A DNA stretch of 37,619 nucleotides, from positions 1 to 37,619 of the forward strand of contig JAPPBY010000037.1 in assembly GCA_026702615.1 (NCBI GenBank). Reading direction: 5' to 3'. Position numbers and translations under genes: made by a program. Below, one piece after another: positions 1 through 6,550 of the stretch. The stretch is from Chloroflexota bacterium. Its GTDB lineage: Bacteria; Chloroflexota; Dehalococcoidia; Tepidiformales; Tepidiformaceae. Positions within the stretch are counted from its first letter, which is position 1. Each line of letters begins with the position of its first letter. The notes below the pieces were generated by a model that was not told where the DNA came from, made no database searches, and saw nothing but the letters and a program-made list of their open reading frames with translations.

Positions 1-44
1 TCTTCGGCCTGACCCGCGAGGAGTTCGACGCCACGGAGGGCTGA
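1..44 (+). CDS. C-terminal tail of an unidentified protein (partial)
   Basis: An open frame enters from the left edge (codons in phase with position 3) and stops at the TGA at 42-44. The readable tail is FGLTREEFDATEG. Thirteen residues are too few to name a family. The frame has the local codon style, with G or C in most third positions, and ends 27 bases before the next start, so it is probably the end of a real plus-strand gene. A promoter-like element for the next gene follows directly, so the two need not share a transcript. Confidence 0.45.
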   Translation, partial: FGLTREEFDATEG

Positions 45-58
45 GCGGTACCAGCCGC

Positions 59-64
59 TACACT
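59..64 (+). promoter_or_regulatory. Candidate -10 element TACACT of the esterase gene
   Basis: TACACT lies 7 bases before the ATG at 72, so transcription would begin at or next to the start codon and the mRNA would be leaderless. No Shine-Dalgarno sequence is present between the two. The same element and spacing recur before the acyl-CoA dehydrogenase gene at 21980. Confidence 0.5.
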
Positions 65-71
65 CCCCGCC

Positions 72-1196
72 ATGACCGACCCTGACAGCAGCAACGCCGA
101 CGCCTTCCGCGACGCGGCCCGTGCGCTGGCGCCCGTGACAGTCGAGGCGATCGAGGCGCTGGGCGGAGCGTTTCGGCATCTCGACCGGGGATCGATGTGG
201 GAGCTGCAATCGCAGCTTCGGCCTCTGCAGGCGCGGCTTGAGGCGGCGCTCGAGGATCTGCGCGAGGCGCCGCTGCCGGACCGCTTCATTCCTATCCGCG
301 ACCAGCTCGGAGGCGGGGCGGAGGCGGCGCTGGAGGCGCTTGGCGCCTTCACGCGGCCAGTCCCGCGGGAGGAACGCTCCGGGAACGTGCTGGCGGGCAT
401 GCGCGGGCTCGCGCACGCCCAGGAGCGGCTCTATCCGCTGCGGTCGCTGCATCCTTCGCTGGGCGGGCTCTTCGCCGAACGGGCCGCCAGGGAGGACCTG
501 GCAGCGCTCGACACGTACAGCTCCGACCCGGGGACGGGCATTCAGCGCAGCGGTCCCGACGACGACCCGGATGCCCGCGGCGAGTTCCACCTGTACGTCC
601 CGGAATCGCTGGACGGCAGCGAGGCGCGGCCCCTTGTCGTGGCCCTGCACGGGGGCATGGGACACGGGCGGGACTTCCTCTGGACGTGGCTACGGGAGGC
701 GCGCAGCCGCCGCTTCCTTCTCCTGGCGCCCACTTCGGTCGGTCCGACGTGGGCCCTGATGGGGCCTGACGCCGATCGCCAGCGCCTGCTGCGCTCGGTC
801 GAGTTCGTACGCGACCAGTGCAACGTCGACGGCGACCGCATCCTGCTGACGGGGCTCTCGGACGGCGCCACCTACGGACTCTCGACGTTCCTCGCGGGGG
901 ACACGCCATTCGCCGCGATGGCGGCGATCGCCGGGGTGCTGCACCCGAAGAACGTCGAGAGCGGGGCGATCGTCGGGGCGGAGGGGAAGCGCATCTCGAT
1001 CACGCACGGGACGAAGGACTGGATGTTCCCGGTGCAGCTCGCCCAGGCGGCGCAGCAGGCCCTGCGGGAGGCGGGCGCGGACGTGCGCTACCACGAGATC
1101 GCGGACCTCGCGCACGCCTACCCGCGCGAGGAGAACGCAGCCATCCTGGAGTGGTTCGACCCGTCGCTGGGGCTTCGGGGAGGGGACGGCAGCTAG
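72..1196 (+). CDS. Alpha/beta-hydrolase fold serine esterase (phospholipase/carboxylesterase or PHB-depolymerase-like)
   Basis: This 374-residue protein has two parts. Residues 1-165 are mainly helical, charged and unassigned. Residues 170-370 form an alpha/beta-hydrolase domain like those of LpqC/carboxylesterase relatives. Visible landmarks are the oxyanion-hole HGG at 193-195, the nucleophile elbow GLSDG with Ser263, a probable catalytic Asp316 in HGTKDWMF, and a probable catalytic His348 in DLAHAYP. No signal peptide is seen, so it is probably cytoplasmic. The substrate cannot be told from sequence; small esters or lipid-derived esters are typical for the fold. The ATG at 72 is chosen because the -10-like TACACT lies just upstream. 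The gene appears monocistronic: the next gene has its own promoter and operator. The long N-terminal segment is unusual for the fold. Confidence 0.8.
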   Translation: MTDPDSSNADAFRDAARALAPVTVEAIEALGGAFRHLDRGSMWELQSQLRPLQARLEAALEDLREAPLPDRFIPIRDQLGGGAEAALEALGAFTRPVPREERSGNVLAGMRGLAHAQERLYPLRSLHPSLGGLFAERAAREDLAALDTYSSDPGTGIQRSGPDDDPDARGEFHLYVPESLDGSEARPLVVALHGGMGHGRDFLWTWLREARSRRFLLLAPTSVGPTWALMGPDADRQRLLRSVEFVRDQCNVDGDRILLTGLSDGATYGLSTFLAGDTPFAAMAAIAGVLHPKNVESGAIVGAEGKRISITHGTKDWMFPVQLAQAAQQALREAGADVRYHEIADLAHAYPREENAAILEWFDPSLGLRGGDGS

Positions 1197-1202
1197 CCGG
1201 AC

Positions 1203-1231
1203 CACCCATAGGGTGCTACTGTGATAGGGTG
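1203..1231 (+). promoter_or_regulatory. Operator/promoter of the higBA module: palindrome plus a repeated half-site
   Basis: CACCCATAGGGTG at 1203-1215 is a perfect palindrome (CACCC, ATA, GGGTG). Its right part, ATAGGGTG (1208-1215), is repeated in direct orientation at 1224-1231, 16 bases later and 5 bases before the toxin ATG. Type II toxin-antitoxin operons are usually repressed by the antitoxin at such sites, so this is the likely HigA binding region. No Shine-Dalgarno sequence fits between the half-site and the ATG, so the transcript may be leaderless. Confidence 0.55.
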
Positions 1232-1236
1232 AATCC

Positions 1237-1527
1237 ATGAACGTCTCCTTCCGGAGTCGGAAGTTGGCGCGGTGCTATGCAGATGTCAGCCTGGCCATAC
1301 GTGAGTGGGGACCGGATGTCGGGCGCCGCTATGTGCGACGGGTCGACCTGCTCCGGGCCGCCCGCTCGGTGGAAGACCTGCGCGCGCATCGTGCGCTGGA
1401 CCTCCACCCACTACGGGGCGATCGGGCCGGGCAACATGCTCTGCGAATTACCGGCCAGATGCGGCTCATCGTGACGTTCTCCGACACGGGAGCCCGGATC
1501 GAAGAGGTTGTTGACTACCATGGCTGA
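1237..1527 (+). CDS. higB: HigB-type toxin (RelE/ParE superfamily)
   Basis: A small basic protein of 96 residues with the pattern of HigB-type killer proteins: an N-terminal helical part with RSRKLARCY, then RALDLHPLRGDRAGQHALRI and MRLIVTFSD, and an EEVVDYHG tail. Known HigB toxins are ribosome-dependent mRNA endonucleases that halt translation when their antitoxin is lost. The toxin gene comes first and the antitoxin second, the diagnostic HigBA order. The antitoxin ATG (1520) lies inside the last codons, so translation is probably coupled. The start ATG directly follows the repeated operator half-site. Activity cannot be read from sequence; the family call is firm, the mRNase role is inferred. 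Confidence 0.8.
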   Translation: MNVSFRSRKLARCYADVSLAIREWGPDVGRRYVRRVDLLRAARSVEDLRAHRALDLHPLRGDRAGQHALRITGQMRLIVTFSDTGARIEEVVDYHG

Positions 1528-2053
1528 CGTACTGGAAGCCCCACCGATCGAGCCCAATGTCGCGATACCGCCCGGCGAGCACCTCGAGGAAGAGCTGGAG
1601 GCTCGCGGGATGACCCAGCGCGCCCTCGCCCAGTTGCTCGGGCGGCCCCCACAGATGATCAGCGAGGTCATCCGAGGCAAAAAGGCCATCACGGCCGACT
1701 TCGCCCTTGAGCTTGAGGGCGCCCTCGGCATCCCTGCTCACCTCTGGGTGAACCTTGAGGCGAACTACCAGCTCACCAGGGCGCGCCTGGAGTGGCAGTC
1801 GGGCCTCGTTGAGCGCGATGTTCCCTCGCTCCTGGCAGCAGTCGAGGCCGCCTCGTCGGCCAACGGCGAGGAGGGGCCCTTCATCGCCCGCGTTCGTCGC
1901 ATCACCGGTGATCCCTGGCGCACCATGGCCAAGCGCCTGGAGGGAGCACGGCACGCCGGCCTTCTGGAGGTATCCGAAGCGGATGCGTCCGGCGGCCGGG
2001 CCGACCGGGTCTTCGTGTTGTCTGAGCGCGGCCGGGCGCTGCTTCGGCGCTAG
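1520..2053 (+). CDS. higA: HigA-type antitoxin: XRE helix-turn-helix with a C-terminal winged-helix-like extension
   Basis: This 177-residue protein starts at the ATG at 1520, overlapping higB by 8 bases. A TTG at 1508 in the same frame is a less likely start. Residues 18-90 match the HigA/XRE family: PPGEHLEEELEARGMTQ, helix-turn-helix around 31-55 (QRALAQLLGRPPQMISEVIRG), then the typical ITADFALELEGALG and LWVNLE. Standard HigA proteins are about 90-110 residues. Here residues 95-177 add a second segment ending in DRVFVLSERGRALL, which resembles the wing and last helix of PadR/MarR-type winged helices. It probably neutralises HigB and represses at 1203-1231. The extension might give a second DNA- or ligand-binding surface (inference). 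Its stop shares the four bases CTAG with the convergent fmdB-type gene. Confidence 0.8.
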   Translation: MADVLEAPPIEPNVAIPPGEHLEEELEARGMTQRALAQLLGRPPQMISEVIRGKKAITADFALELEGALGIPAHLWVNLEANYQLTRARLEWQSGLVERDVPSLLAAVEAASSANGEEGPFIARVRRITGDPWRTMAKRLEGARHAGLLEVSEADASGGRADRVFVLSERGRALLRR

Positions 2054-2349
2054 CTCTCGGCCGGGGGGAGGTCCTTCGCGGCTTCGTCGTAGCGGCGGGC
2101 GAACTTGCCGACGTCGGGGTCGGGGCCCATGGCGGCGTCGACCTCGGCGCCGTAGGTGGCCTCCGCTTCGGCCACCTTGGTGGCGAAGCTGAGGTGATGC
2201 GCGAACCCGCTCATCACCCGGGTCATCCGGCACTCCCCGTCCTCGGGAGCCTCCGGGCAGGGCGGTGGCTCGACGTCGCTGGTCATGCGCTGCCGGAAGA
2301 CTTCTTCACGGGCCCCACAGATGTCGCAGGCGAACTCGTACAGCGGCAT
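2050..2349 (-). CDS. FmdB-family zinc-ribbon protein
   Basis: This 99-residue protein begins MPLYEFACDICG, the signature of the FmdB/CxxC_CXXC_SSSS regulatory-type zinc ribbon. The first knuckle is C8-x2-C11. The second is stretched: the usual CPxC is replaced by CPEAPEDGEC, so the cysteine pair is eight residues apart and the metal site may be altered. The C-terminal half is charged and unassigned. Family function is poorly defined. A strong AGGAGG ribosome-binding site lies just before the ATG and overlaps the end of trxB (12-base gap), so it is the third gene of the trxA-trxB operon. That context hints at a thiol or zinc redox link, which is inference. Confidence 0.85.
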   Translation of the reverse strand: MPLYEFACDICGAREEVFRQRMTSDVEPPPCPEAPEDGECRMTRVMSGFAHHLSFATKVAEAEATYGAEVDAAMGPDPDVGKFARRYDEAAKDLPPAES

Positions 2350-2361
2350 GCCGACCTCCTG

Positions 2362-3312
2362 TTAGCCCTCGCCGATGCCAGCCTCGGCAAGGTACGCCTC
2401 GGCGGCGAGGGCGGCGGTGGCGCCGTCGCCGCAGGCGCTCACCAGCTGGCGCGCCGCTTCGACGCGCAGGTCGCCGGCCACGAACAGGCCGGGCACGGCC
2501 GTGCGCATGCGCAGGTCGACGCGGGCGTGGCCGCCCTCGTCGAGTTCGACGAGGCCCTTGAGCAGGTGGCTGTTCGGCGTCTGGCCGATGAAGATGAAGA
2601 CGGCGCTGACGGGCAGCGTGCGGACCTCACCGGTCTGCACGTTGCGGAGCTCCGCCCCCTCGACGGTGTCCGCCCCCACGATGCGGTCGACGACCGTGTT
2701 GCGGATGATCTCGATCTTGGGGTTGGCGAACACGCGCTCCTGCAGGAGCGCGCTGGCCCGGAATGTTTCGCGGCGGTGGACCAGCCAGACCTTGCTTACG
2801 TGGCGGCTCGTGAAGAGCGCTTCATCGAAGGCGGCGTCTCCGCCGCCGACGACGACCGCTTCCTGGTTCTGGAAGAAGGCAGCGTCGCAGGTGGCGCAGT
2901 AGCTCACGCCGCGCCCGATGAACTCGTCCTCGCCGGGGACGCCGAGCTTGTTGTAGTCGGCGCCGGCGGTCGCGACAACGGCGTGCGCCTCGCACGAGCC
3001 TTCGCTCGTCTCGATGTGGAAGGGAGCGCCGGGCCGGGGGGCGATCGACTGCACGTCCTCATAGCGCAGCTCGGCGCCGAAGCGCTCCACCTGCTGGGCG
3101 AGGTTCATGGCGAAGTCGGTGCCGTTGATGCCCTGGGGAAAGCCGGGGTAGTTCTCGACGAGCTCCGTCGTCGCGATCTGGCCGCCCGTCATGAGGCGTT
3201 CGAAGACAACCGTGCGCCTGCGGGCGCGGGCGCCGTAGAGCGCGGCGGTCAGGCCAGCGCCACCGGCGCCGATGACGGCGATGTCGTAGGTCTCGGGCCT
3301 CTCCGCGCTCAT
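2362..3312 (-). CDS. trxB: Thioredoxin reductase (NADPH)
   Basis: This 316-residue, full-length flavoprotein reduces thioredoxin with NADPH. The FAD-binding GAGGAG is at residues 15-20, GGQIATTELVENYPGFP is the typical N-terminal block, the redox-active CATC is at 139-142, the NADPH-binding GGGDAAFDEA at 156-165, HRRETFRAS at 179-187 is the 2'-phosphate-recognising motif, and FVAGD near the C terminus is the second FAD motif. It sits 34 bases downstream of trxA on the same strand, so reductase and substrate are co-expressed. The ATG at 3312 gives the correct N terminus, although no strong ribosome-binding site is visible; coupling to trxA is plausible. Confidence 0.95.
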   Translation of the reverse strand: MSAERPETYDIAVIGAGGAGLTAALYGARARRRTVVFERLMTGGQIATTELVENYPGFPQGINGTDFAMNLAQQVERFGAELRYEDVQSIAPRPGAPFHIETSEGSCEAHAVVATAGADYNKLGVPGEDEFIGRGVSYCATCDAAFFQNQEAVVVGGGDAAFDEALFTSRHVSKVWLVHRRETFRASALLQERVFANPKIEIIRNTVVDRIVGADTVEGAELRNVQTGEVRTLPVSAVFIFIGQTPNSHLLKGLVELDEGGHARVDLRMRTAVPGLFVAGDLRVEAARQLVSACGDGATAALAAEAYLAEAGIGEG

Positions 3313-3346
3313 GCCGGGGCCACCATGCGCCTGTGCTGCGCTCTCG

Positions 3347-3673
3347 CTAGGCGATCGCCTCCTCGAGGCGCTTCTTGAGGTCGCTCTTGGGGCGGAAGCC
3401 GACGATGGTGCCCTTCAGCTCGCCGCTCTTAAAGATGAGAAGCGAGGGGATGCTGCGGATGCCGTACTGGGAGGGGATGGCGGGATTCTCGTCGGTGTTC
3501 ATCTTGTAGAAGCTGACGCGCCCGGCGTACTCCTCGCCGAGCTCCTCGACGATCGGGGCCACCATGCGGCAGGGGCCGCACCAGGGCGCCCAGAAGTCCA
3601 CCAGCACCGGCAGATCGCTCTTCATCACGTCTGCGTCGAACGTCGCGTCCGTCACCTCGGGGGTTGCTGCCAT
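3347..3673 (-). CDS. trxA: Thioredoxin
   Basis: This 108-residue thioredoxin has the active site WCGPC at 31-35, the preceding DFWAP, and the cis-proline P76 in RSIPS. It acts in the cytoplasm as the general protein-disulfide reductant and is recycled by the next gene, trxB. The ATG at 3673 is chosen because it gives the standard thioredoxin N terminus and is preceded by the ribosome-binding site AAAGGAG (3684-3690) at 10 bases. The frame stays open to 3910 upstream, but that part is not thioredoxin-like. The ribosome-binding site can pair with an upstream CCTTT, part of a structured leader (see 3686-3791). Confidence 0.95.
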   Translation of the reverse strand: MAATPEVTDATFDADVMKSDLPVLVDFWAPWCGPCRMVAPIVEELGEEYAGRVSFYKMNTDENPAIPSQYGIRSIPSLLIFKSGELKGTIVGFRPKSDLKKRLEEAIA

Positions 3674-3685
3674 CTCGGTTCTGCT

Positions 3686-3791
3686 CCTTTGCCGGCATGC
3701 CGGCTCATTAATTCCAAAGGCTCTTGCTCTGGTCCTCCGAAGCCCGCCATGCCTTCTTGCCGCCGGCGTTCGGAGAACACCTTCAAGCGTA
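3686..3791 (-). promoter_or_regulatory. Promoter and structured 5' leader of trxA-trxB-fmdB
   Basis: Reading the minus strand, a -10-like TACGCT lies at 3791-3786, giving a leader of roughly 105 bases. Two stem-loops follow. Stem I pairs CTCCGAA (3775-3769) with TTCGGAG (3741-3735), extended inward by CGCC/GGCG. Stem II pairs CCTTT (3720-3716) with AAAGG (3690-3686), which is part of the ribosome-binding site, and encloses the perfect palindrome GCCGGCATGCCGGC (3704-3691). The folds are read by eye; the regulatory role is inference. Confidence 0.4.
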
Positions 3792-3856
3792 CCACCCGAG
3801 GCGCTCGCGGGCGCGAACCGCGGCTTTCCCAAATTGCCGCGTTGTGGGGCGCTTGC

Positions 3857-3872
3857 TACCATCCCGCGGAGG
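3857..3872 (+). promoter_or_regulatory. -10 element and ribosome-binding site of the HNH gene
   Basis: TACCAT at 3857-3862 matches the TANNNT pattern seen before many genes here. GGAGG at 3868-3872 lies 9 bases before the ATG at 3882. The short leader with a good ribosome-binding site fixes the start of the HNH gene, although its frame is open much further upstream. Confidence 0.55.
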
Positions 3873-3881
3873 TCGCCCCCC

Positions 3882-4409
3882 ATGAGTGGCTCGCTCGCGC
3901 TTGTTCTCAACCAGAACTATGAGCCGCTGAACGTGTGCAACGTGCGCCGCGCCCTCGTTCTCGTGCTGCGGGGCAAGGCCGAGGTGATCGAGACCGCGAA
4001 GGGGGCCATCCATAGCGCGAACCGGCACTTCGCCCTGCCCTCGGTCATCCGCATGGTGTACTACGTTCGCCGGCCGCGACCGAAGCTGCGGCTCTCCCGG
4101 CGCGAGGTGTTCGCCCGAGACGGCTGGGCCTGCGCCTACTGCGGCCGCGCCAGCAAGGACCTCACCCTCGACCACGTGGTGCCCCGCTACCGCGGGGGGA
4201 CGCACAGCTGGGACAACCTCGTGAGCGCCTGCAAGCCGTGCAATCACCGCAAGGCGGGGCGCACCCCGGCCGAGGCGCGCATGCGCCTGCGCACCCGGCC
4301 CGCGGAGCCTCGCGTGCCCATCTACCACAGCTACCTCCAGTACCTCCGCCGCTACCAGGGCTGGGGCAAGTTCATCCCGGGCGCGGAGAAGGCGCGGGCT
4401 GCCGTCTAG
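3882..4409 (+). CDS. HNH endonuclease family protein
   Basis: This 175-residue protein starts with [20 protein letters not shown], the hallmark N terminus of a widespread chromosomal HNH family. The nuclease core is CAYC (84-87), [11 protein letters not shown] (catalytic His98), W110-DN, then CKPCNHRK (117-124), so the zinc cysteines and the HNH residues are all present. These proteins resemble the McrA/HNH fold, but their cellular role is not established; they occur as single core-genome genes rather than next to methylases. The following gene begins at the base after this stop, so the two are likely co-translated. No restriction or phage genes are nearby. Confidence 0.85.
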   Translation: MSGSLALVLNQNYEPLNVCNVRRALVLVLRGKAEVIETAKGAIHSANRHFALPSVIRMVYYVRRPRPKLRLSRREVFARDGWACAYCGRASKDLTLDHVVPRYRGGTHSWDNLVSACKPCNHRKAGRTPAEARMRLRTRPAEPRVPIYHSYLQYLRRYQGWGKFIPGAEKARAAV

Positions 4410-4871
4410 ATGGCCGAACTCTCTCCCGAGGAGATCCTCAACGAAGCGCACCGCGTCGCCGATTCCCAGTTCGGGGGCACCCTCGCCACCATCCACGAGG
4501 ACGACGGCACGCCCTACCCGGCCTTCGTCCTCTTTCACCTCACCGACGAGGGCGAGGTCATCTACGGCAGCGTCATCGAGTCTCAGCACACGCGTGACAC
4601 CGAGGCCATCCCCGAAGTTGCGTTCCTCATCGACAACCGGGACGTGCTCGGCTACGACTGGCCCGCCTTCGACCGTGTGACCATTGAAGGCACGGCCGAG
4701 CGTATCGATCCCGACGACCCCCGCTACGAGGGCTACTTCGAGGCTCTGGTTGCGAAGAACTGGCTCTCCAACTACTTCACCAAGATCGGGAACCTCTACT
4801 GCATCGCCCCTCGACGCATCACCGTCGTCCTCGGCATCGGTCCCGAGCGCTACACGGTCGACTTCGACTAG
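4410..4871 (+). CDS. Pyridoxamine 5'-phosphate oxidase-like flavin/F420-binding protein
   Basis: This 153-residue split-barrel protein of the PPOX/HugZ-like class shows GGTLATIHEDDGTPYPAFVLFHLTD, then VAFLIDN, FDRVTIEGTAERI and YFEALVAKNWLSNYF. This is typical of small FMN-, F420- or heme-binding members. The precise substrate is not readable; pyridoxamine-phosphate oxidase itself would carry more conserved phosphate-binding residues, so a general flavin reductase or HugZ-like role is likelier. The ATG directly abuts the TAG of the HNH gene (zero gap), which argues for coupling. Its own TAG shares the four bases CTAG with the stop of the convergent BKACE gene. Confidence 0.75.
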   Translation: MAELSPEEILNEAHRVADSQFGGTLATIHEDDGTPYPAFVLFHLTDEGEVIYGSVIESQHTRDTEAIPEVAFLIDNRDVLGYDWPAFDRVTIEGTAERIDPDDPRYEGYFEALVAKNWLSNYFTKIGNLYCIAPRRITVVLGIGPERYTVDFD

Positions 4872-5767
4872 CGGGCGAGGATCCCGAGGATGGCCGCCGC
4901 CTCGTCGGGGGTGGCAGGGCGCTTGCCGGCCTGCTCGATGACATCGAGGAGGGCCTGCAGAAGATCGAGGTTGGAGGGCTCGCCCGGTCCGGCGTAGTCC
5001 TCAAGGCCGATGCGGACGTGACCGCCCCGCGAGATCGCAAGCGCGGCCATGCCGCAGGCGGTCACATCCCCGGCGCGCACGGCGACCGACCAGGGCAGGC
5101 CCGTGCCGGAGAGCATGTCGAGATAGGCGTCCAGGCCGGCGGGCGTGGGGGGAAGGCCGGAGAGGGTGCGCTCACTGCCGAAGTAGAACTTGACCAGGGA
5201 CCCGGGCGGGAGCGTCCCCGCCTCGTGCTCGGCCAGCGCCACGCGCAGAAAGCCCGGCTCGAAGATGGAGATGGACGGCCCGAGGTGGTACCGGTGGCAG
5301 GTATCGAACATCTTCCGCGCGTCGCGGAAGGTGTTGAGGTAAGTCGCCTCGATGTCGGCGGCGCGCCCGTCGGGGCCGCGGCCGCCGACGTTCACGGAGC
5401 CGGGGTCCACGAGCCCGATGCGGAGCACGCCGGCCTCGGCGAGGGCGGGGATGTGGGCGTAGCGGCGCTCGAAGGTGGTGTGCGGGCCGCCGCTCGGCAT
5501 GGTGGGGTAGAGGAGGGCGTCGGGCCGTTCGGCGAGGATGACGTTCCAGGCCTCGAGGTACGGAGCGGGGTCGTGCTCGGGCGCGTCGCCGACGACCGGC
5601 TCGTCGTTGTGGTTGTGGACGATGGCCGCGCCCGCCTCGAGGCAGCGCAGCCCGTCCTCGGCGATCTCCGGCGGCGTGCGCGGGACGGTCGCGTTCCGGG
5701 ACTTCGGAGTGGCGCCGTTGATGGCCGCTTCGATGATGACGGCGTCGGCCAGCTCCGTGCTCGTCAC
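4868..5767 (-). CDS. BKACE family protein (beta-keto acid cleavage enzyme, formerly DUF849)
   Basis: This 299-residue TIM-barrel enzyme is of the Kce/BKACE type. Family members condense a beta-keto acid with acetyl-CoA and cleave it to acetoacetate plus a CoA ester. Visible motifs are IIEAAINGA near the N terminus, PRTPPEIAEDGLRCLEAGAAIVHNHN with the metal-binding H51 and H53, and GGHVRIGLEDY near the C terminus carrying the conserved Glu. The expected HxHxR is HNHNDE here, so the substrate-binding position after the metal site differs. The start is GTG at 5767, overlapping the TGA of the nitroreductase as GTGA; upstream codons in the frame are not family-like. The substrate is unknown; amino-acid-derived beta-keto acids are the usual range. 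Confidence 0.85.
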   Translation of the reverse strand: MTSTELADAVIIEAAINGATPKSRNATVPRTPPEIAEDGLRCLEAGAAIVHNHNDEPVVGDAPEHDPAPYLEAWNVILAERPDALLYPTMPSGGPHTTFERRYAHIPALAEAGVLRIGLVDPGSVNVGGRGPDGRAADIEATYLNTFRDARKMFDTCHRYHLGPSISIFEPGFLRVALAEHEAGTLPPGSLVKFYFGSERTLSGLPPTPAGLDAYLDMLSGTGLPWSVAVRAGDVTACGMAALAISRGGHVRIGLEDYAGPGEPSNLDLLQALLDVIEQAGKRPATPDEAAAILGILAR

Positions 5768-6450
5768 GCGCCACCTCCCAGCCAGCGCGACTGCCAGCCG
5801 GTGTCGGGCTGCTCCTCGGCGAACGGCCACCTCTCCCCGAAGCGCTCGCGGTAAACGACCGCCTTCACGGGCTTGCGGTTCACCGGCCCGAACCGGTCCG
5901 TCGGGTAGCCGATAGGGAGCAGGCAATAGAGCTGGTTGTTCTCGGGGACGTCGAGCAGCTCCAACAGTTCGTCCCCGCCGCGCATGGGAAGGTTGAACAC
6001 GGAGCATCCGAGCCCCAGCGCCCGCGCCGAGAGCATGAGGTTCTGGACCGCCGGAAACGTGCTCCCGCCGGGCGTCGAATGCCGCCCCTTCAGCCCGAGC
6101 ACGGCGATGATGGCGGGCGCCTCGTGCAGGTTTTCGACGAGGTGCTGGACGCTGCGAAGGGTGAGGCGCTGGGTTCGCGGGAGGTCGTTGATCTTCTCCG
6201 GGTGGGCGGAGAACTCGGGCTGGTAGCGGCTCCAGCCGATCTCGGCCCAGCCCTGCATCTTCGCCTTCACCTCGGGGTCGGTGATGACGATGAAGCGCCA
6301 GTCCTGGGCATTCTGGCCGGAAGGGGCGCGGATGGCCGCGTCGAAGAGCTGGAACAGCACGTCATCGGGGATGGGGTCGGGGCGGAAGCGCCGGAGCGCC
6401 CGCATTGAGTAGATGGATTCGAAGAGACCAGGGTCGCCGTCAGCCGCCAT
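5764..6450 (-). CDS. Nitroreductase-family FMN oxidoreductase
   Basis: This 228-residue protein has the family features SMRALRRFRPDPIPDD (residues 15-30, FMN phosphate arginines), RAPSGQNAQDWRF, and a C-terminal LPIGYPTDRFGP with basic residues. Such enzymes use NAD(P)H and FMN for two-electron reductions. The true substrate is rarely nitro compounds and cannot be told here. The ATG at 6450 is preceded by GGGAGG and by a TAGAAT -10 element at 6474-6469. It is the first gene of a two-gene operon with the BKACE enzyme, joined by a 4-base GTGA overlap. The pairing suggests a catabolic step followed by carbon-chain cleavage (inference). Confidence 0.85.
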   Translation of the reverse strand: MAADGDPGLFESIYSMRALRRFRPDPIPDDVLFQLFDAAIRAPSGQNAQDWRFIVITDPEVKAKMQGWAEIGWSRYQPEFSAHPEKINDLPRTQRLTLRSVQHLVENLHEAPAIIAVLGLKGRHSTPGGSTFPAVQNLMLSARALGLGCSVFNLPMRGGDELLELLDVPENNQLYCLLPIGYPTDRFGPVNRKPVKAVVYRERFGERWPFAEEQPDTGWQSRWLGGGA

Positions 6451-6468
6451 GAGCGCCTCCCGCGCGAG

Positions 6469-6529
6469 ATTCTACCGGCCCACCCCTTCTGCTCCCGCCG
6501 CCCCCACGGCCGTGTGCGTCCCGTACCAT
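6469..6529. promoter_or_regulatory. Divergent promoters of the nitroreductase operon and the FIST gene
   Basis: Minus strand: TAGAAT at 6474-6469, 18 bases before the nitroreductase ATG, with GGGAGG between. Plus strand: TACCAT at 6524-6529, 21 bases before the FIST ATG, with a GGGAGGGG ribosome-binding site at 6541-6548. No clear -35 hexamers are seen, in keeping with the other promoters in the window. Confidence 0.5.
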
Positions 6530-6550
6530 GCGGCGCGCAGGGGAGGGGAC

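Noticed and set aside
3882-4409. HNH nuclease as part of a restriction or defence island
   Set aside because: Its N-terminal NQNYEPLNV block marks a widespread stand-alone chromosomal family, and no methylase, helicase or phage gene is nearby.
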